The notes under the pieces: model-generated | What the model saw: the letters and a program-made list of their open reading frames with translations, nothing else | Told to the model about the DNA's origin: nothing | Databases searched by the model: none | Program-made: the position numbers and the translations under genes | Source: Firmicutes bacterium UBA6806 | Lineage (GTDB): Bacteria; Bacillota; Clostridia; Peptostreptococcales; Acidaminobacteraceae | Length of the DNA: 64,000 nucleotides | Assembly (NCBI GenBank): GCA_002452745.1 | Contig: DKFC01000014.1 | Coordinates: 62,001-126,000, forward strand | Direction of reading: 5' to 3' | Shown: in pieces, positions 27,056 to 35,437 of the stretch | How the letters are laid out: the number at the start of each line of letters is the position of its first letter | How positions within the stretch are numbered: the stretch's first letter is position 1

Positions 27056-27127
27056 TATAAATCTTCCTTTCTCTCTAGACGTTCTTAATAGCGTTTTCTA
27101 ACAGAGGACCGTCCGTTCTACATAACA
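27056..27127 (-). promoter_or_regulatory. rplS 5' leader, possible L19 autoregulatory leader
   Basis: About 72 bases between the predicted transcription start and the L19 ATG. It contains self-complementary segments (GGAC/GTCC, and CTCT-TAGA paired with TCTA-AGAG). L19 leader RNAs are known in Firmicutes, but I cannot confirm the match to that family. Confidence 0.4.
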
Positions 27128-27133
27128 AAATGT

Positions 27134-27162
27134 ATTATATCATTAAGAGCGTCTTTTATCAA
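27134..27162 (-). promoter_or_regulatory. Sigma-A promoter for rplS
   Basis: TTGATA (27162-27157), 17 bases, TATAAT (27139-27134) on the minus strand. The -35 box lies within the last codons of trmD. Confidence 0.75.
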
Positions 27163-27883
27163 CTCTTTTTTTCTTTTTAGCAAAGTTGTTCTTCAGTTCT
27201 TGAACTTGTTCTTCTGACAGTAATTCAGGTCGTCTTTCTCCAGTAATTCTGACCGATTGTTGGTAGCGCCACTTTTCGATTTCCTGATGATTTCCCGAGA
27301 GCAGTACAGACGGCACTTCATCACCATCAACAGCTTGTGGTCTCGTGTAATGAGGATACTCCAAGAGGCCATTTGCAAAACTCTCTTCATCGGCTGATCC
27401 CTCATTGGTAAGAACACCATTTACCAGTCGGCTGACGCTGTCAATAACAATCATTGCAGCCAATTCCCCTCCTGTGAGAACATAATCGCCAATGGATACT
27501 TCATCATCCACATAGCGATCAACAAACCGCTGATCCACACCTTCATAATGGCCACAGACCAATATCAGCTCATCAAAGGTGGCAAGTTCAGTGACAACTT
27601 GATGTGTCAGAGTCCTTCCCTTTGGTGTCAAATATATAACCCGGGAGTTCCCAAAACGGGGCTTCGCCAAAAGCGCATCTCGAAGCGGCTCAACTTTCAT
27701 GACCATCCCAGCACCACCGCCAAATGGATAATCATCCACTCGCTTATGCTTGTCAGTTGCATAATTGCGAATATCATCACATTCAAATTTAATCTGATTA
27801 TTTGCGAGCGCCCTTCCAATAATGCTAGTCTCCATAATGGTTTCAAACATTTGCGGAAATAACGTCAAAACTCTAAATCTCAT
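27143..27883 (-). CDS. trmD: tRNA (guanine-N1)-methyltransferase TrmD
   Basis: Methylates G37 next to the anticodon, preventing frameshifting. SPOUT knot motifs are visible: PFGGGAGMVMKVEPL, ILVCGHYEGVDQRF and SIGDYVLTGGELAAMIVIDS, followed by YPHYTRPQAVDG. Length (246 aa) is normal. ATG 27883 overlaps the rimM stop by 4 bases (ATGA). The rimM-trmD order is universal in bacteria. Confidence 0.98.
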   Translation of the reverse strand: MRFRVLTLFPQMFETIMETSIIGRALANNQIKFECDDIRNYATDKHKRVDDYPFGGGAGMVMKVEPLRDALLAKPRFGNSRVIYLTPKGRTLTHQVVTELATFDELILVCGHYEGVDQRFVDRYVDDEVSIGDYVLTGGELAAMIVIDSVSRLVNGVLTNEGSADEESFANGLLEYPHYTRPQAVDGDEVPSVLLSGNHQEIEKWRYQQSVRITGERRPELLSEEQVQELKNNFAKKKKRVDKRRS

Positions 27884-28386
27884 TCTATCAAGCCCTCAAT
27901 TAATTGCACTCTGATAATTTTTTTTTCAATGTCAATTTCCTTTACAAATTCATCCACAACTGGAATATAGAAAATGAGCCCTGTATCCTTAGCTTTTACA
28001 GAATAAACATCCTGAGCTGTATTTTGTAAGACATCAGTCAACGTTCCAAGTTCTCTCCCAGATTCATCTATAATCATACATCCAATGAGATCTACAATAT
28101 AATGGCCTTCACTGTCGTCTTCCACATCTTCACGATAGACGTAAACATTCTTTTCCTTAAATCTGAGGACTTCATTGATGTCGCTAAATTGTTTTAATTT
28201 AAGCAGTACCATGTTCTTGTGAACGCGGGCAAACTCCACTTCAAATTTCTTCTCCCCTTCGCCTTCTATCAGCAGGTAGTCAAAATCTTCGAATTTAGTC
28301 AAATCATCGGTATAAGGATAAATCTTAATTTCTCCTTTGACACCATGGGTATTCGCTATTTTCCCCATATTAAACATTTGTTTCAT
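27880..28386 (-). CDS. rimM: 16S rRNA processing protein RimM
   Basis: Helps mature the 30S head by binding S19. The N-terminal beta-barrel starts MFNMGKIANTHGVKGEIKIY. The PRC-barrel domain (about residues 95-165) has YIVDLIGCMIIDESGRELGT. The start is ATG 28386, 6 bases after GGAGGAAACG. The longer reading to 28560 runs back through a terminator hairpin and gives a non-conserved 58-residue extension, so I reject it. The resulting 168 residues fit the family. It is translationally coupled to trmD. Confidence 0.96.
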   Translation of the reverse strand: MKQMFNMGKIANTHGVKGEIKIYPYTDDLTKFEDFDYLLIEGEGEKKFEVEFARVHKNMVLLKLKQFSDINEVLRFKEKNVYVYREDVEDDSEGHYIVDLIGCMIIDESGRELGTLTDVLQNTAQDVYSVKAKDTGLIFYIPVVDEFVKEIDIEKKIIRVQLIEGLIE

Positions 28387-28434
28387 CGTTTCCTCCATTG
28401 TTGCATTTTCATGAAGTGGTACTGCAAAAAAATC

Positions 28435-28471
28435 AAAGCTATTTCTTGTGTAAACACGATGAAATAGCTTT
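28435..28471 (-). terminator. Terminator/attenuator between khpA and rimM
   Basis: An 11-bp perfect stem (AAAGCTATTTC with GAAATAGCTTT, minus strand) enclosing a second small GTGT/ACAC stem, followed by GATTTTTTTG. It lies 10 bases after khpA and 49 bases before rimM, with no clear promoter in between. Confidence 0.85.
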
Positions 28472-28480
28472 TGCATAAAA

Positions 28481-28711
28481 TTATTGAATAATCTCAACGA
28501 CCACTCTTTTATTCTCTTTTGTAGCTGCTGCTTTGACAACAGTTCTAATCGCCTTGGCAATTCTTCCTTGCTTTCCGATGACCTTTCCCATGTCGTCAGC
28601 AGCCACTTTTAACTCGATTATAATAGACTGTGATCCTTCAATTTCTCTTACTTCTACGCTTTCTGGATTATCAACTAGTGAAGTTGCAATAACTTTTACT
28701 AATTCGCCCAT
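28481..28711 (-). CDS. khpA: RNA-binding KH-domain protein KhpA (YlqC)
   Basis: A 76-residue single KH domain. The nucleic-acid-binding GxxG loop is in DDMGKVIGKQGRIAKAIRTV, and the N-terminus MGELVKVIATSLVDNPE is typical. KhpA pairs with KhpB in Gram-positive bacteria and affects sRNA and cell-division control. ATG 28711 has a GAGGTGATT site. It follows rpsP directly, as in Bacillus, and is followed by a strong hairpin. Confidence 0.95.
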   Translation of the reverse strand: MGELVKVIATSLVDNPESVEVREIEGSQSIIIELKVAADDMGKVIGKQGRIAKAIRTVVKAAATKENKRVVVEIIQ

Positions 28712-28769
28712 TTAATCACCTCAACTGTCCTTTCATCTTTCAGATTAAAGACCACTCTTTAACTCTGAA

Positions 28770-29021
28770 CTACTTAGCGTCGTAAACTCCGTGTTTTTTG
28801 AAAAGAGCTTTTACTGTATCAGTCGGTTGAGCACCAGTGTTTAACCATTTGTTTGCTTTCTCAACGTCAAGTTTAACTTGGTCGGTTTCTGCAATCGGAT
28901 TAAAGTAACCAATTTGTTCGATGAATTTACCATCTCTTGGTGATCTTGAATCTGCAACTACCACTCTATAGAAAGGTTTCTTTTTAGAGCCCATTCTTGT
29001 CAATCTGATTTTAACTGCCAT
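28770..29021 (-). CDS. rpsP: 30S ribosomal protein S16
   Basis: An 83-residue ribosomal protein. It begins MAVKIRLTRMGSKKKPFYRV, then SRSPRDGKFIEQIGYFNP, which is diagnostic. The ribosome site GGAGGTG is near perfect. It lies between ffh and khpA, the common order in Firmicutes. Confidence 0.98.
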   Translation of the reverse strand: MAVKIRLTRMGSKKKPFYRVVVADSRSPRDGKFIEQIGYFNPIAETDQVKLDVEKANKWLNTGAQPTDTVKALFKKHGVYDAK

Positions 29022-29088
29022 TTATTTCACCTCCTCATCATTTTCTTATACTTATAAATGAAGCATTGTTTATGCTTATTTAATCCTC

Positions 29089-30432
29089 TTAGAAGAACGG
29101 AAATTTAAATCCGCCTCCACCCTTTTTCATCTTCTTTTCCATCTGTCCAAATTGTTTCATCATTTTCTTCGACTGCTCGAACTGTTTTAACAATTTGTTG
29201 ACTTCTGAAACCTCCATGCCGCAACCTTTGGCAATTCTGCGCTTTCTGCTGGCATTGATAATATCTGGATCTTGTCTCTCACCTGGGGTCATGGACTGAA
29301 TAATGGCCTTTGTTCTGATAAGATCTTTATCATCGACTTGAATTCCCTTCATTGCCTTTGAATTCATTCCAGGCAACATGCCTAAAATATCGCTCAAAGG
29401 TCCCATGTTTTGAAGTTGTTCTAGTTGATCAAGAAAATCCTCCAAGTCAAAAGTCATATTTTTCATCTTGCTTTCGAGCTTTTTGGCCTTCTCTTCGTTG
29501 AAATTTTCTTGTGCTTTTTCAATTAGCGATAGGACATCGCCCATTCCCAGAATCCTGCTTGCCATACGATCTGGATAAAATTCCTCCAAATCCGTGAGCT
29601 TTTCGCCCATCCCGACAAACTTAATTGGCTTTCCAGTAACAGCTCGAACGGATAGAGCCGCACCACCACGTGTGTCTCCATCCAGTTTTGTCAGTATAAC
29701 GCCCCCGATTTCCAGCTGAGCGTTGAAATGCTCTGCCACGTTGACTGCATCCTGACCTGTCATAGCATCTAACACCAATAGGATTTCCTTTGGTTCAACA
29801 GCCGCCTTTACCTCTATAAGTTCCTGCATCAACGCCTCATCAATATGAAGACGTCCAGCAGTATCTAAAATGACCACATCGTTATTGTACTTCTTTGCAT
29901 GTTCAACCGCTGCTCTTGCAATATCAACTGGACTGACTTTATCTCCCATTGAAAACACAGGTAGTTCCAGTTTCTCACCAACGACTTGAAGCTGCTTAAT
30001 TGCCGCTGGCCTATAGATATCACAGGCAACTAACAGTGGTCTCTTGCCGTTTTTCTTGAGCAACTGACCAAGTTTACCACATGTTGTTGTCTTACCAGCC
30101 CCCTGAAGTCCCGCCATCATTAAAATAGTAGGCGGCTTCGGTGAATACTCTATTTTGCTCTGGGTTTTTCCCATGAGATTTGTCAATTCTTCGTTGACGA
30201 TCTTGATAACTTGCTGTCCTGGTGTCAAACTTTGAAGAACATCTTCTCCAATCGCTCTGTCGGTAACTGTTTTGATAAAGTCCTTAACAACCTTGTAGTT
30301 GACATCGGCTTCAAGAAGAGCCAGTTTGACTTCACGCATGGCTTCTTTTACATCTTTTTCATTTAGCTTGCCTTTACCACGTAAATTGCTAAAAGCATTT
30401 TGCAGTTTATCTGCTAAACTTTCAAATACCAA
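29089..30432 (-). CDS. ffh: Signal recognition particle protein Ffh
   Basis: GTPase that delivers nascent membrane proteins to FtsY. The N-domain (residues 1-90) is followed by Walker A GLQGAGKTTTCGKL (about 108-121), the DTAGRLHID motif and TKLDGDTRGGAALS. The C-terminal Met-rich M domain (about 320-440) has LLGMLPGMNSK-type sequence (ILGMLPGMNSKAMKG). It ends in a Lys/Gly tail. Translation starts at TTG 30432, 6 bases after GGAGGAAC. It is in an operon with ylxM. Confidence 0.97.
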   Translation of the reverse strand: MVFESLADKLQNAFSNLRGKGKLNEKDVKEAMREVKLALLEADVNYKVVKDFIKTVTDRAIGEDVLQSLTPGQQVIKIVNEELTNLMGKTQSKIEYSPKPPTILMMAGLQGAGKTTTCGKLGQLLKKNGKRPLLVACDIYRPAAIKQLQVVGEKLELPVFSMGDKVSPVDIARAAVEHAKKYNNDVVILDTAGRLHIDEALMQELIEVKAAVEPKEILLVLDAMTGQDAVNVAEHFNAQLEIGGVILTKLDGDTRGGAALSVRAVTGKPIKFVGMGEKLTDLEEFYPDRMASRILGMGDVLSLIEKAQENFNEEKAKKLESKMKNMTFDLEDFLDQLEQLQNMGPLSDILGMLPGMNSKAMKGIQVDDKDLIRTKAIIQSMTPGERQDPDIINASRKRRIAKGCGMEVSEVNKLLKQFEQSKKMMKQFGQMEKKMKKGGGGFKFPFF

Positions 30433-30456
30433 CGGTTCCTCCTACAGGCTTACACT

Positions 30457-30798
30457 CTATTCTATCTGCTTTAAGGCGATCTGTTCTATCTGCTCTAAAT
30501 AACTTTCGTTTTTTGTCTCTCTCAGAGATTTAATCAGTTTCAAGATTTCTGCAAAGTCCTCTTGCCTCTTCATAAATCTGTCATAAAGTCCAAGCTGTGC
30601 CTCTATTTTTTCAAGCGCTTTATCTGTACGCTTAATAGTGTCGTGGACGGCTTGCCTGCTGATGGAGAGATTTTCAGAAATCTCACCGAGCGATAAATCC
30701 ATATTGCAATAGAGATTCATAATCTCATTTTGCTTTTCGGTGAGCATATTGCCATAGAAATCGTACAAATCAACCAATCTGAGTTTTTTCTCAAACAT
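30457..30798 (-). CDS. ylxM: UPF0122 helix-turn-helix protein YlxM
   Basis: A small (113 aa) protein encoded next to ffh in Firmicutes and linked to the SRP pathway. LVDLYDFYGNMLTEKQNEIM and LSLGEISENLSISRQAVHDT form a sigma-70-region-4-like helix-turn-helix. The start is ATG 30798 (MFEKKLRLVDL). The longer reading to 30873 begins upstream of the promoter and cannot be translated from its transcript. The -10 box lies only 13 bases before this ATG, so the mRNA leader would be about 7 bases. Confidence 0.94.
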   Translation of the reverse strand: MFEKKLRLVDLYDFYGNMLTEKQNEIMNLYCNMDLSLGEISENLSISRQAVHDTIKRTDKALEKIEAQLGLYDRFMKRQEDFAEILKLIKSLRETKNESYLEQIEQIALKQIE

Positions 30799-30811
30799 AA
30801 CTACCTCACAA

Positions 30812-30840
30812 ATTATAAAACAAATACGAATAAGTGTCAA
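30812..30840 (-). promoter_or_regulatory. Consensus sigma-A promoter for ylxM-ffh
   Basis: TTGACA (30840-30835), 17 bases, TATAAT (30817-30812) on the minus strand, perfect in both elements and spacing. The predicted start near 30805 leaves an extremely short leader before ylxM. Confidence 0.8.
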
Positions 30841-30886
30841 GCATTTTTGCTTTACATTATCATTTATCTGCAAATATTTTTAGTTA

Positions 30887-31804
30887 TCAATCGAGGAGTG
30901 CCTCCACGAAATCATGTGCATCAAATTTTTGAAGGTCATGCATCCCCTCACCCACGCCAATTAATTTGACGGGGATACTAAGTTCTGAGTTTATGGCTAA
31001 TACCACGCCACCCTTTGCGGTTCCATCTAGCTTAGTCAAGACAATCCCCGAGATTTCAGCGGCTTCATTAAAAACCTTTGCCTGTTGAATTGCATTTTGA
31101 CCAGTGGTTGCATCCAACACGAGAAGCACTTCTTTCTTAGCCTCTGGATACTCACGTTCAATCACTCTAAAGACCTTTGCAAGTTCGTTCATGAGATTGA
31201 CTTTATTGTGAAGCCTGCCCGCTGTATCACAGATGAGGACATCTGCATTTCTGGCCTTTGCCGCTTGGACCGCATCAAAGATAACCGCCGCTGGATCAGA
31301 ACCCTCTGACTGATGGATCACATTGACACCCACTCGATCTCCCCAAATTTTAAGTTGATCTATAGCTGCAGCTCTAAAAGTGTCTCCCGCAGCAATCAGC
31401 ACGCGTTTACCCTCTTCTTTTAAGGAATAGGCAATCTTGCCAATTGAAGTTGTCTTTCCTACACCATTGACACCGATTACCATTATGATGGTCGGCCCAG
31501 TGCCAACTTCAAATGGAACATTGTTATTTTCATCTAAGAGCTTTTCCACGACATCTTTGAAAACAGATTTTATCTCCCTGGAATCTTTGACTTTTCTGAC
31601 CTTCAGTTCTTCACGAAGCCTCTCAATAATCTTCATAGAGGTGTTCATTCCAACATCCGCCATGATTAATATTTCTTCGAGCTCATCGAACAGTTCATCG
31701 TCAATCTCTCCATAATTATTGAATAAATCGTCGATCTTATCAGTAATGCCCTTACGGGTTTTGTCCAAACCTTCTTTTAATTTAGAAAAAAATGATAATG
31801 CCAT
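30887..31804 (-). CDS. ftsY: Signal recognition particle receptor FtsY
   Basis: Membrane-associated GTPase partner of Ffh. The NG domain is complete: GVNGVGKTTSIGKIAY (about residues 110-125), DTFRAAAIDQLKIWG, CDTAGRLHNKVNLM and TKLDGTAKGGVVLA. The acidic A domain of enterobacterial FtsY is absent, as in most Gram-positives. ATG 31804 follows AGGAGGCAC. It is encoded 60 bases after smc, in the classic rnc-smc-ftsY order. Confidence 0.97.
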   Translation of the reverse strand: MALSFFSKLKEGLDKTRKGITDKIDDLFNNYGEIDDELFDELEEILIMADVGMNTSMKIIERLREELKVRKVKDSREIKSVFKDVVEKLLDENNNVPFEVGTGPTIIMVIGVNGVGKTTSIGKIAYSLKEEGKRVLIAAGDTFRAAAIDQLKIWGDRVGVNVIHQSEGSDPAAVIFDAVQAAKARNADVLICDTAGRLHNKVNLMNELAKVFRVIEREYPEAKKEVLLVLDATTGQNAIQQAKVFNEAAEISGIVLTKLDGTAKGGVVLAINSELSIPVKLIGVGEGMHDLQKFDAHDFVEALLD

Positions 31805-31864
31805 AGTGCCTCCTAAAATTATGATTTATTCTCAAGACCCTTTATTCAGTCTTAAAATGACGCT

Positions 31865-34800
31865 TTAATTGTATTTCCCCTCCACATCCTCCAAGCGAAC
31901 GCTGAGAATTTTGGAAATTCCGTATTCTTCCATTGTCACACCATAGAGTGTATCTGCAACTTCCATCGTGCCCTTACGGTGCGTAATGACCACAAACTGA
32001 GAATTTGAAGCATATTCCTTGATAAAATCTGCAAAGCGATAGACGTTGACATCATCCAGTGCCGCCTCAATTTCATCTAATATGCAAAACGGTGTTGGTT
32101 TCGTCTTTAGGATTGCAAAGAGAAGCGCAATTGCCGTCAGCGCCTTTTCACCGCCAGAGAGCAAGTTGATGCTCTGAAGTTTCTTACCTGGTGGCTGCGC
32201 AATAATGTCTATATCACAATTAAGAATATCATCATAATCCGACAGAAGCAACTCCGCATCACCGCCGTTGAACAAATCTTTAAAAGTCCCTTTGAAATGA
32301 TCGTTTATCACTTCAAAATGTTCTTTAAACAATGCAGTCATCCGCTTTTCCAAATCGAGTATGATTTTATCGAGGTGTTCGATGCTCTCAATTAAGTCTG
32401 CACGCTGTTCAGATAAGAACTCGTAACGCTCAGAGACTTCCTCATATTCTTTTATAGCGCTCAAGTTGACTGTGCCAATGATTTTTAGTTCCTGCTTAAG
32501 TTGTTTCATCTCGCCTTTTTGAGCGGGAACAATTTCCGCCATCATAGCCTCGCCAATGGTCACTTCGTACTTTTCCCAGAGTTCAGAAATAATCGTCTCT
32601 TTTTCAACTTCAAGCTTTGCTTTCTTAACTTCCAGCTTATGATTGTCCTCTTTGATGCCGTTTGTCACCTCCATCAGTTTGGAGATGCGTTCTTGATTGA
32701 GTCTGACATCACTGGAAAGCTCTTGCTTGGCGCGGGTCATCTGTTCGATATTCTGCTTGATTTCCTCGAGTTGCTGTTCAATTGCATGGATATTATTTGT
32801 AATATCATCCACTTGAGCATAAAACACCTCTTTTCGTTCCCGCTGACTGTTGAGGCTTTCCAATCTTGTTTTTTGCTTTTGTTCAATGGTTTTGAGTTCA
32901 TCGCCAATTCGAGCCATTTCTCGCTGTTTAAATTCCATGAGTTGCTCAGAGGACGCGCGTTTAATTCTAAGAGATGTCAACTTTTCGCTAATTGCTTCAA
33001 GTTCTAGTTCGAGTTCGCTGAGTTTTCCAATGACATCCGACATCTTGCTTTCCAATGAATTCACTCGTGTTTTTGCCTCTGAAATTTTAGAGTCATTCAG
33101 TTCAATTTGTGCCTTTGTCGTCGTCATCTCTTCCTCTAATATGGACAAATCCCGATTCGTCTTTATTAGAGATTCTTCAATACTCTGTAACAAACTCTCC
33201 TGATTCTCTCTGGAATGTTCCAATTTGACGCGTTCTATCTTCAAACGATCGAATTCAGTTCGAAGCGCCTTGACTTCCACATCGTAATCATCAATCAATT
33301 TATCGAGTGTTTCAATCTTCTCTTCAAGTTCAATTTGCGATTGCTCGTTTTTCTCAATTTCATTTTCAAGTTCTGTAATTCGACGCTTTCTGCCGAGAAT
33401 ATTTGAAATTCTCGATTTAAAACTGCCGCCGGTTATGGTTCCGGATGGAATCAGAACATCACCAGTTAAGGTGATGATTTTATACTTTATGTTTTTAATC
33501 TTAAGGAGATCACTGGCTGTTTCAAAGGTATCCACAATCAAAATTCTGCCGAGCAAGTACTCCGCCAGAACTTGATATTTTGAATCGTACTGAATCAAAT
33601 CGCTTGCAACACCAATAAAACCAGTATTCTTCTGAACTTTTTTCAGAACATCTGGTTGCTCACCTTTGTCATCTAGATTGTCCAAAGGCAGAAACGTAAC
33701 ACGACCTAAATTATTCTTTCGAAGATATTCAATAGATCGCTTAGCATCACTGACCTTTTCACATACAATATGTTGTACGGATTTTCCCAGTGCCACTTCA
33801 ATAGCCGTTTCATATTTCTTCGGCACTTCAATCAGCGTTGCCACAATTCCATGAATTCCAGATTTATCTGGCAAATTGATTAGAATATCCTTAACACCTT
33901 TGTCATATCCATCAAATTCTCGTTCCAAAGCATCCAATATCTTTTTCTCTGCAACACTTTCCGAATAGGCTTTGGTCAAAGCATCATAGTCTTTTCTCGC
34001 AATTTGAGCCTGCCGTTTAAAATCCTGTAAATTATCAAGGGCCTTACTCAGTGCCTGATTATTTTCCTCCGCAGCCTCTTCAACATCTCTTATCTGATCC
34101 TGATGAACAGCGTGATTCGATCTCGCCTCTTGCTTCTGCTTCTCAAATCGGCTCTGTTCATCAAGGGCAAATCGACGTTTTTCCGAAAGGGATTGTTCAA
34201 ATCTGCTGAGATTTTCAATCTCGCTTTTCCGTATCTCAATCTCGTTGAGTAATCCAATAACCTCTTGACGTTCCGATTCATTTGACGATTTAATACTTCC
34301 AAGTGCCGATGACTTTTCTTTAAATGCACCTTCATTGGCGGCAATGAGTTCATCATACTCATTTAGCTCTTCTAAAATCATCGTTTTTTCTTCAAACGCC
34401 AGTTTATACTGCTCATTTATTGCGATTTCTTCCAACTTAATTTCAGAGAGTTCTTCATCAATACGCTTTATATTAGAATCCGTATTGTTGATTTTTTCCT
34501 CTAGGAGTTCTCTTTCACCAAGCGTTCTGCTCTTTTGATTTTGATGGTTGTGATAAGATTCCTCACCAAGCCTTATATCGCGGTTAACCCTGTATAGCTG
34601 TTGGTCTTTTTGATTATAAGCCTCTCTGAGTGAATCAACAAGGGCATTGTTGGATGAAATCTCATCGGTGTTCTTCTGTATTTCATCTATGGTTTCAATC
34701 AATACTTTTTCACAGGTGTCATATCTTGAGGCAAAGTAGTTCAGTTCGATGTTTTTTAGGGTTTCTGTAACTTCCAGATACCGCTTAGCGCGTTCACTTT

Positions 34801-35422
34801 CTCGTTTAAGAGGTTCCACCCTGTCTTCAATTTCAGATAAAATATCCTGAATACGCACCAAGTTATCGTGAGTTGCTTTCAATTTTTTCTGAGATTCTTC
34901 CTTGCGCGTCTTATACTTGATAATGCCGGCAGCTTCTTCAAACAGCATTCTTCGTTCATCTTTGTTACTGCTGAGAATTTCATCAATTCTGCCCTGCCCA
35001 ATAATAGAATAGCCTTCACGTCCTATCCCAGTGTCCATAAAGAGCTCTCGAATATCTTTTAACCGACAGGCCATTCCATTGATCTGGTAATCGCTTTCGC
35101 CCGATCTATGAACCCGCCGAGTTACAGATATTTCTTCATATTCAAGTGGGAAAAACTGATTTCCATTGTCAAATATGAGCTTTACTTCTGCCAGCCCCAG
35201 AGACTTCCGATGTTTTGTTCCATTAAAGATAACATCCTCCATCTTGGATCCCCTGAGTGTCTTGACGCGTTGTTCACCAAGTACCCATCGAACAGCATCT
35301 GTAATATTGCTCTTGCCACTGCCATTTGGACCAACAACGCAAGTGACACCTTGCTTAAATTCTACTATTGTCTTATCGGCAAAGGATTTAAATCCTCTCA
35401 TTTCAATTCGTTTTAAGTACAC
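31865..35422 (-). CDS. smc: Chromosome segregation ATPase SMC
   Basis: Condensin-type ATPase that organises and segregates the chromosome. The 1185 residues show the full architecture. Walker A GPNGSGKSNITDAVRW lies near residue 32. Two long coiled coils (about 170-500 and 670-1010) flank a hinge (about 505-660, with KSGIHGIVATLIEVP). The C-terminal ABC signature LLSGGEKALTAIALLF is followed by Walker B FCILDEIEAALDD. Translation starts at GTG 35422 after GGGGTG. It lies 15 bases after the radical SAM gene. Confidence 0.98.
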   Translation of the reverse strand: MYLKRIEMRGFKSFADKTIVEFKQGVTCVVGPNGSGKSNITDAVRWVLGEQRVKTLRGSKMEDVIFNGTKHRKSLGLAEVKLIFDNGNQFFPLEYEEISVTRRVHRSGESDYQINGMACRLKDIRELFMDTGIGREGYSIIGQGRIDEILSSNKDERRMLFEEAAGIIKYKTRKEESQKKLKATHDNLVRIQDILSEIEDRVEPLKRESERAKRYLEVTETLKNIELNYFASRYDTCEKVLIETIDEIQKNTDEISSNNALVDSLREAYNQKDQQLYRVNRDIRLGEESYHNHQNQKSRTLGERELLEEKINNTDSNIKRIDEELSEIKLEEIAINEQYKLAFEEKTMILEELNEYDELIAANEGAFKEKSSALGSIKSSNESERQEVIGLLNEIEIRKSEIENLSRFEQSLSEKRRFALDEQSRFEKQKQEARSNHAVHQDQIRDVEEAAEENNQALSKALDNLQDFKRQAQIARKDYDALTKAYSESVAEKKILDALEREFDGYDKGVKDILINLPDKSGIHGIVATLIEVPKKYETAIEVALGKSVQHIVCEKVSDAKRSIEYLRKNNLGRVTFLPLDNLDDKGEQPDVLKKVQKNTGFIGVASDLIQYDSKYQVLAEYLLGRILIVDTFETASDLLKIKNIKYKIITLTGDVLIPSGTITGGSFKSRISNILGRKRRITELENEIEKNEQSQIELEEKIETLDKLIDDYDVEVKALRTEFDRLKIERVKLEHSRENQESLLQSIEESLIKTNRDLSILEEEMTTTKAQIELNDSKISEAKTRVNSLESKMSDVIGKLSELELELEAISEKLTSLRIKRASSEQLMEFKQREMARIGDELKTIEQKQKTRLESLNSQRERKEVFYAQVDDITNNIHAIEQQLEEIKQNIEQMTRAKQELSSDVRLNQERISKLMEVTNGIKEDNHKLEVKKAKLEVEKETIISELWEKYEVTIGEAMMAEIVPAQKGEMKQLKQELKIIGTVNLSAIKEYEEVSERYEFLSEQRADLIESIEHLDKIILDLEKRMTALFKEHFEVINDHFKGTFKDLFNGGDAELLLSDYDDILNCDIDIIAQPPGKKLQSINLLSGGEKALTAIALLFAILKTKPTPFCILDEIEAALDDVNVYRFADFIKEYASNSQFVVITHRKGTMEVADTLYGVTMEEYGISKILSVRLEDVEGKYN

Positions 35423-35437
35423 GTTTTCACCCCGGAA

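Noticed and set aside
28387..28560. 58-residue N-terminal extension of RimM
   Set aside because: The extension reads back through the terminator hairpin at 28435-28471 and overlaps khpA. The ATG at 28386 has a correct ribosome site and the family N-terminus.
32501..33007. 168-residue plus-strand ORF opposite smc
   Set aside because: Leucine/phenylalanine-rich antisense of the coiled coil, a common artefact in smc; no ribosome site.
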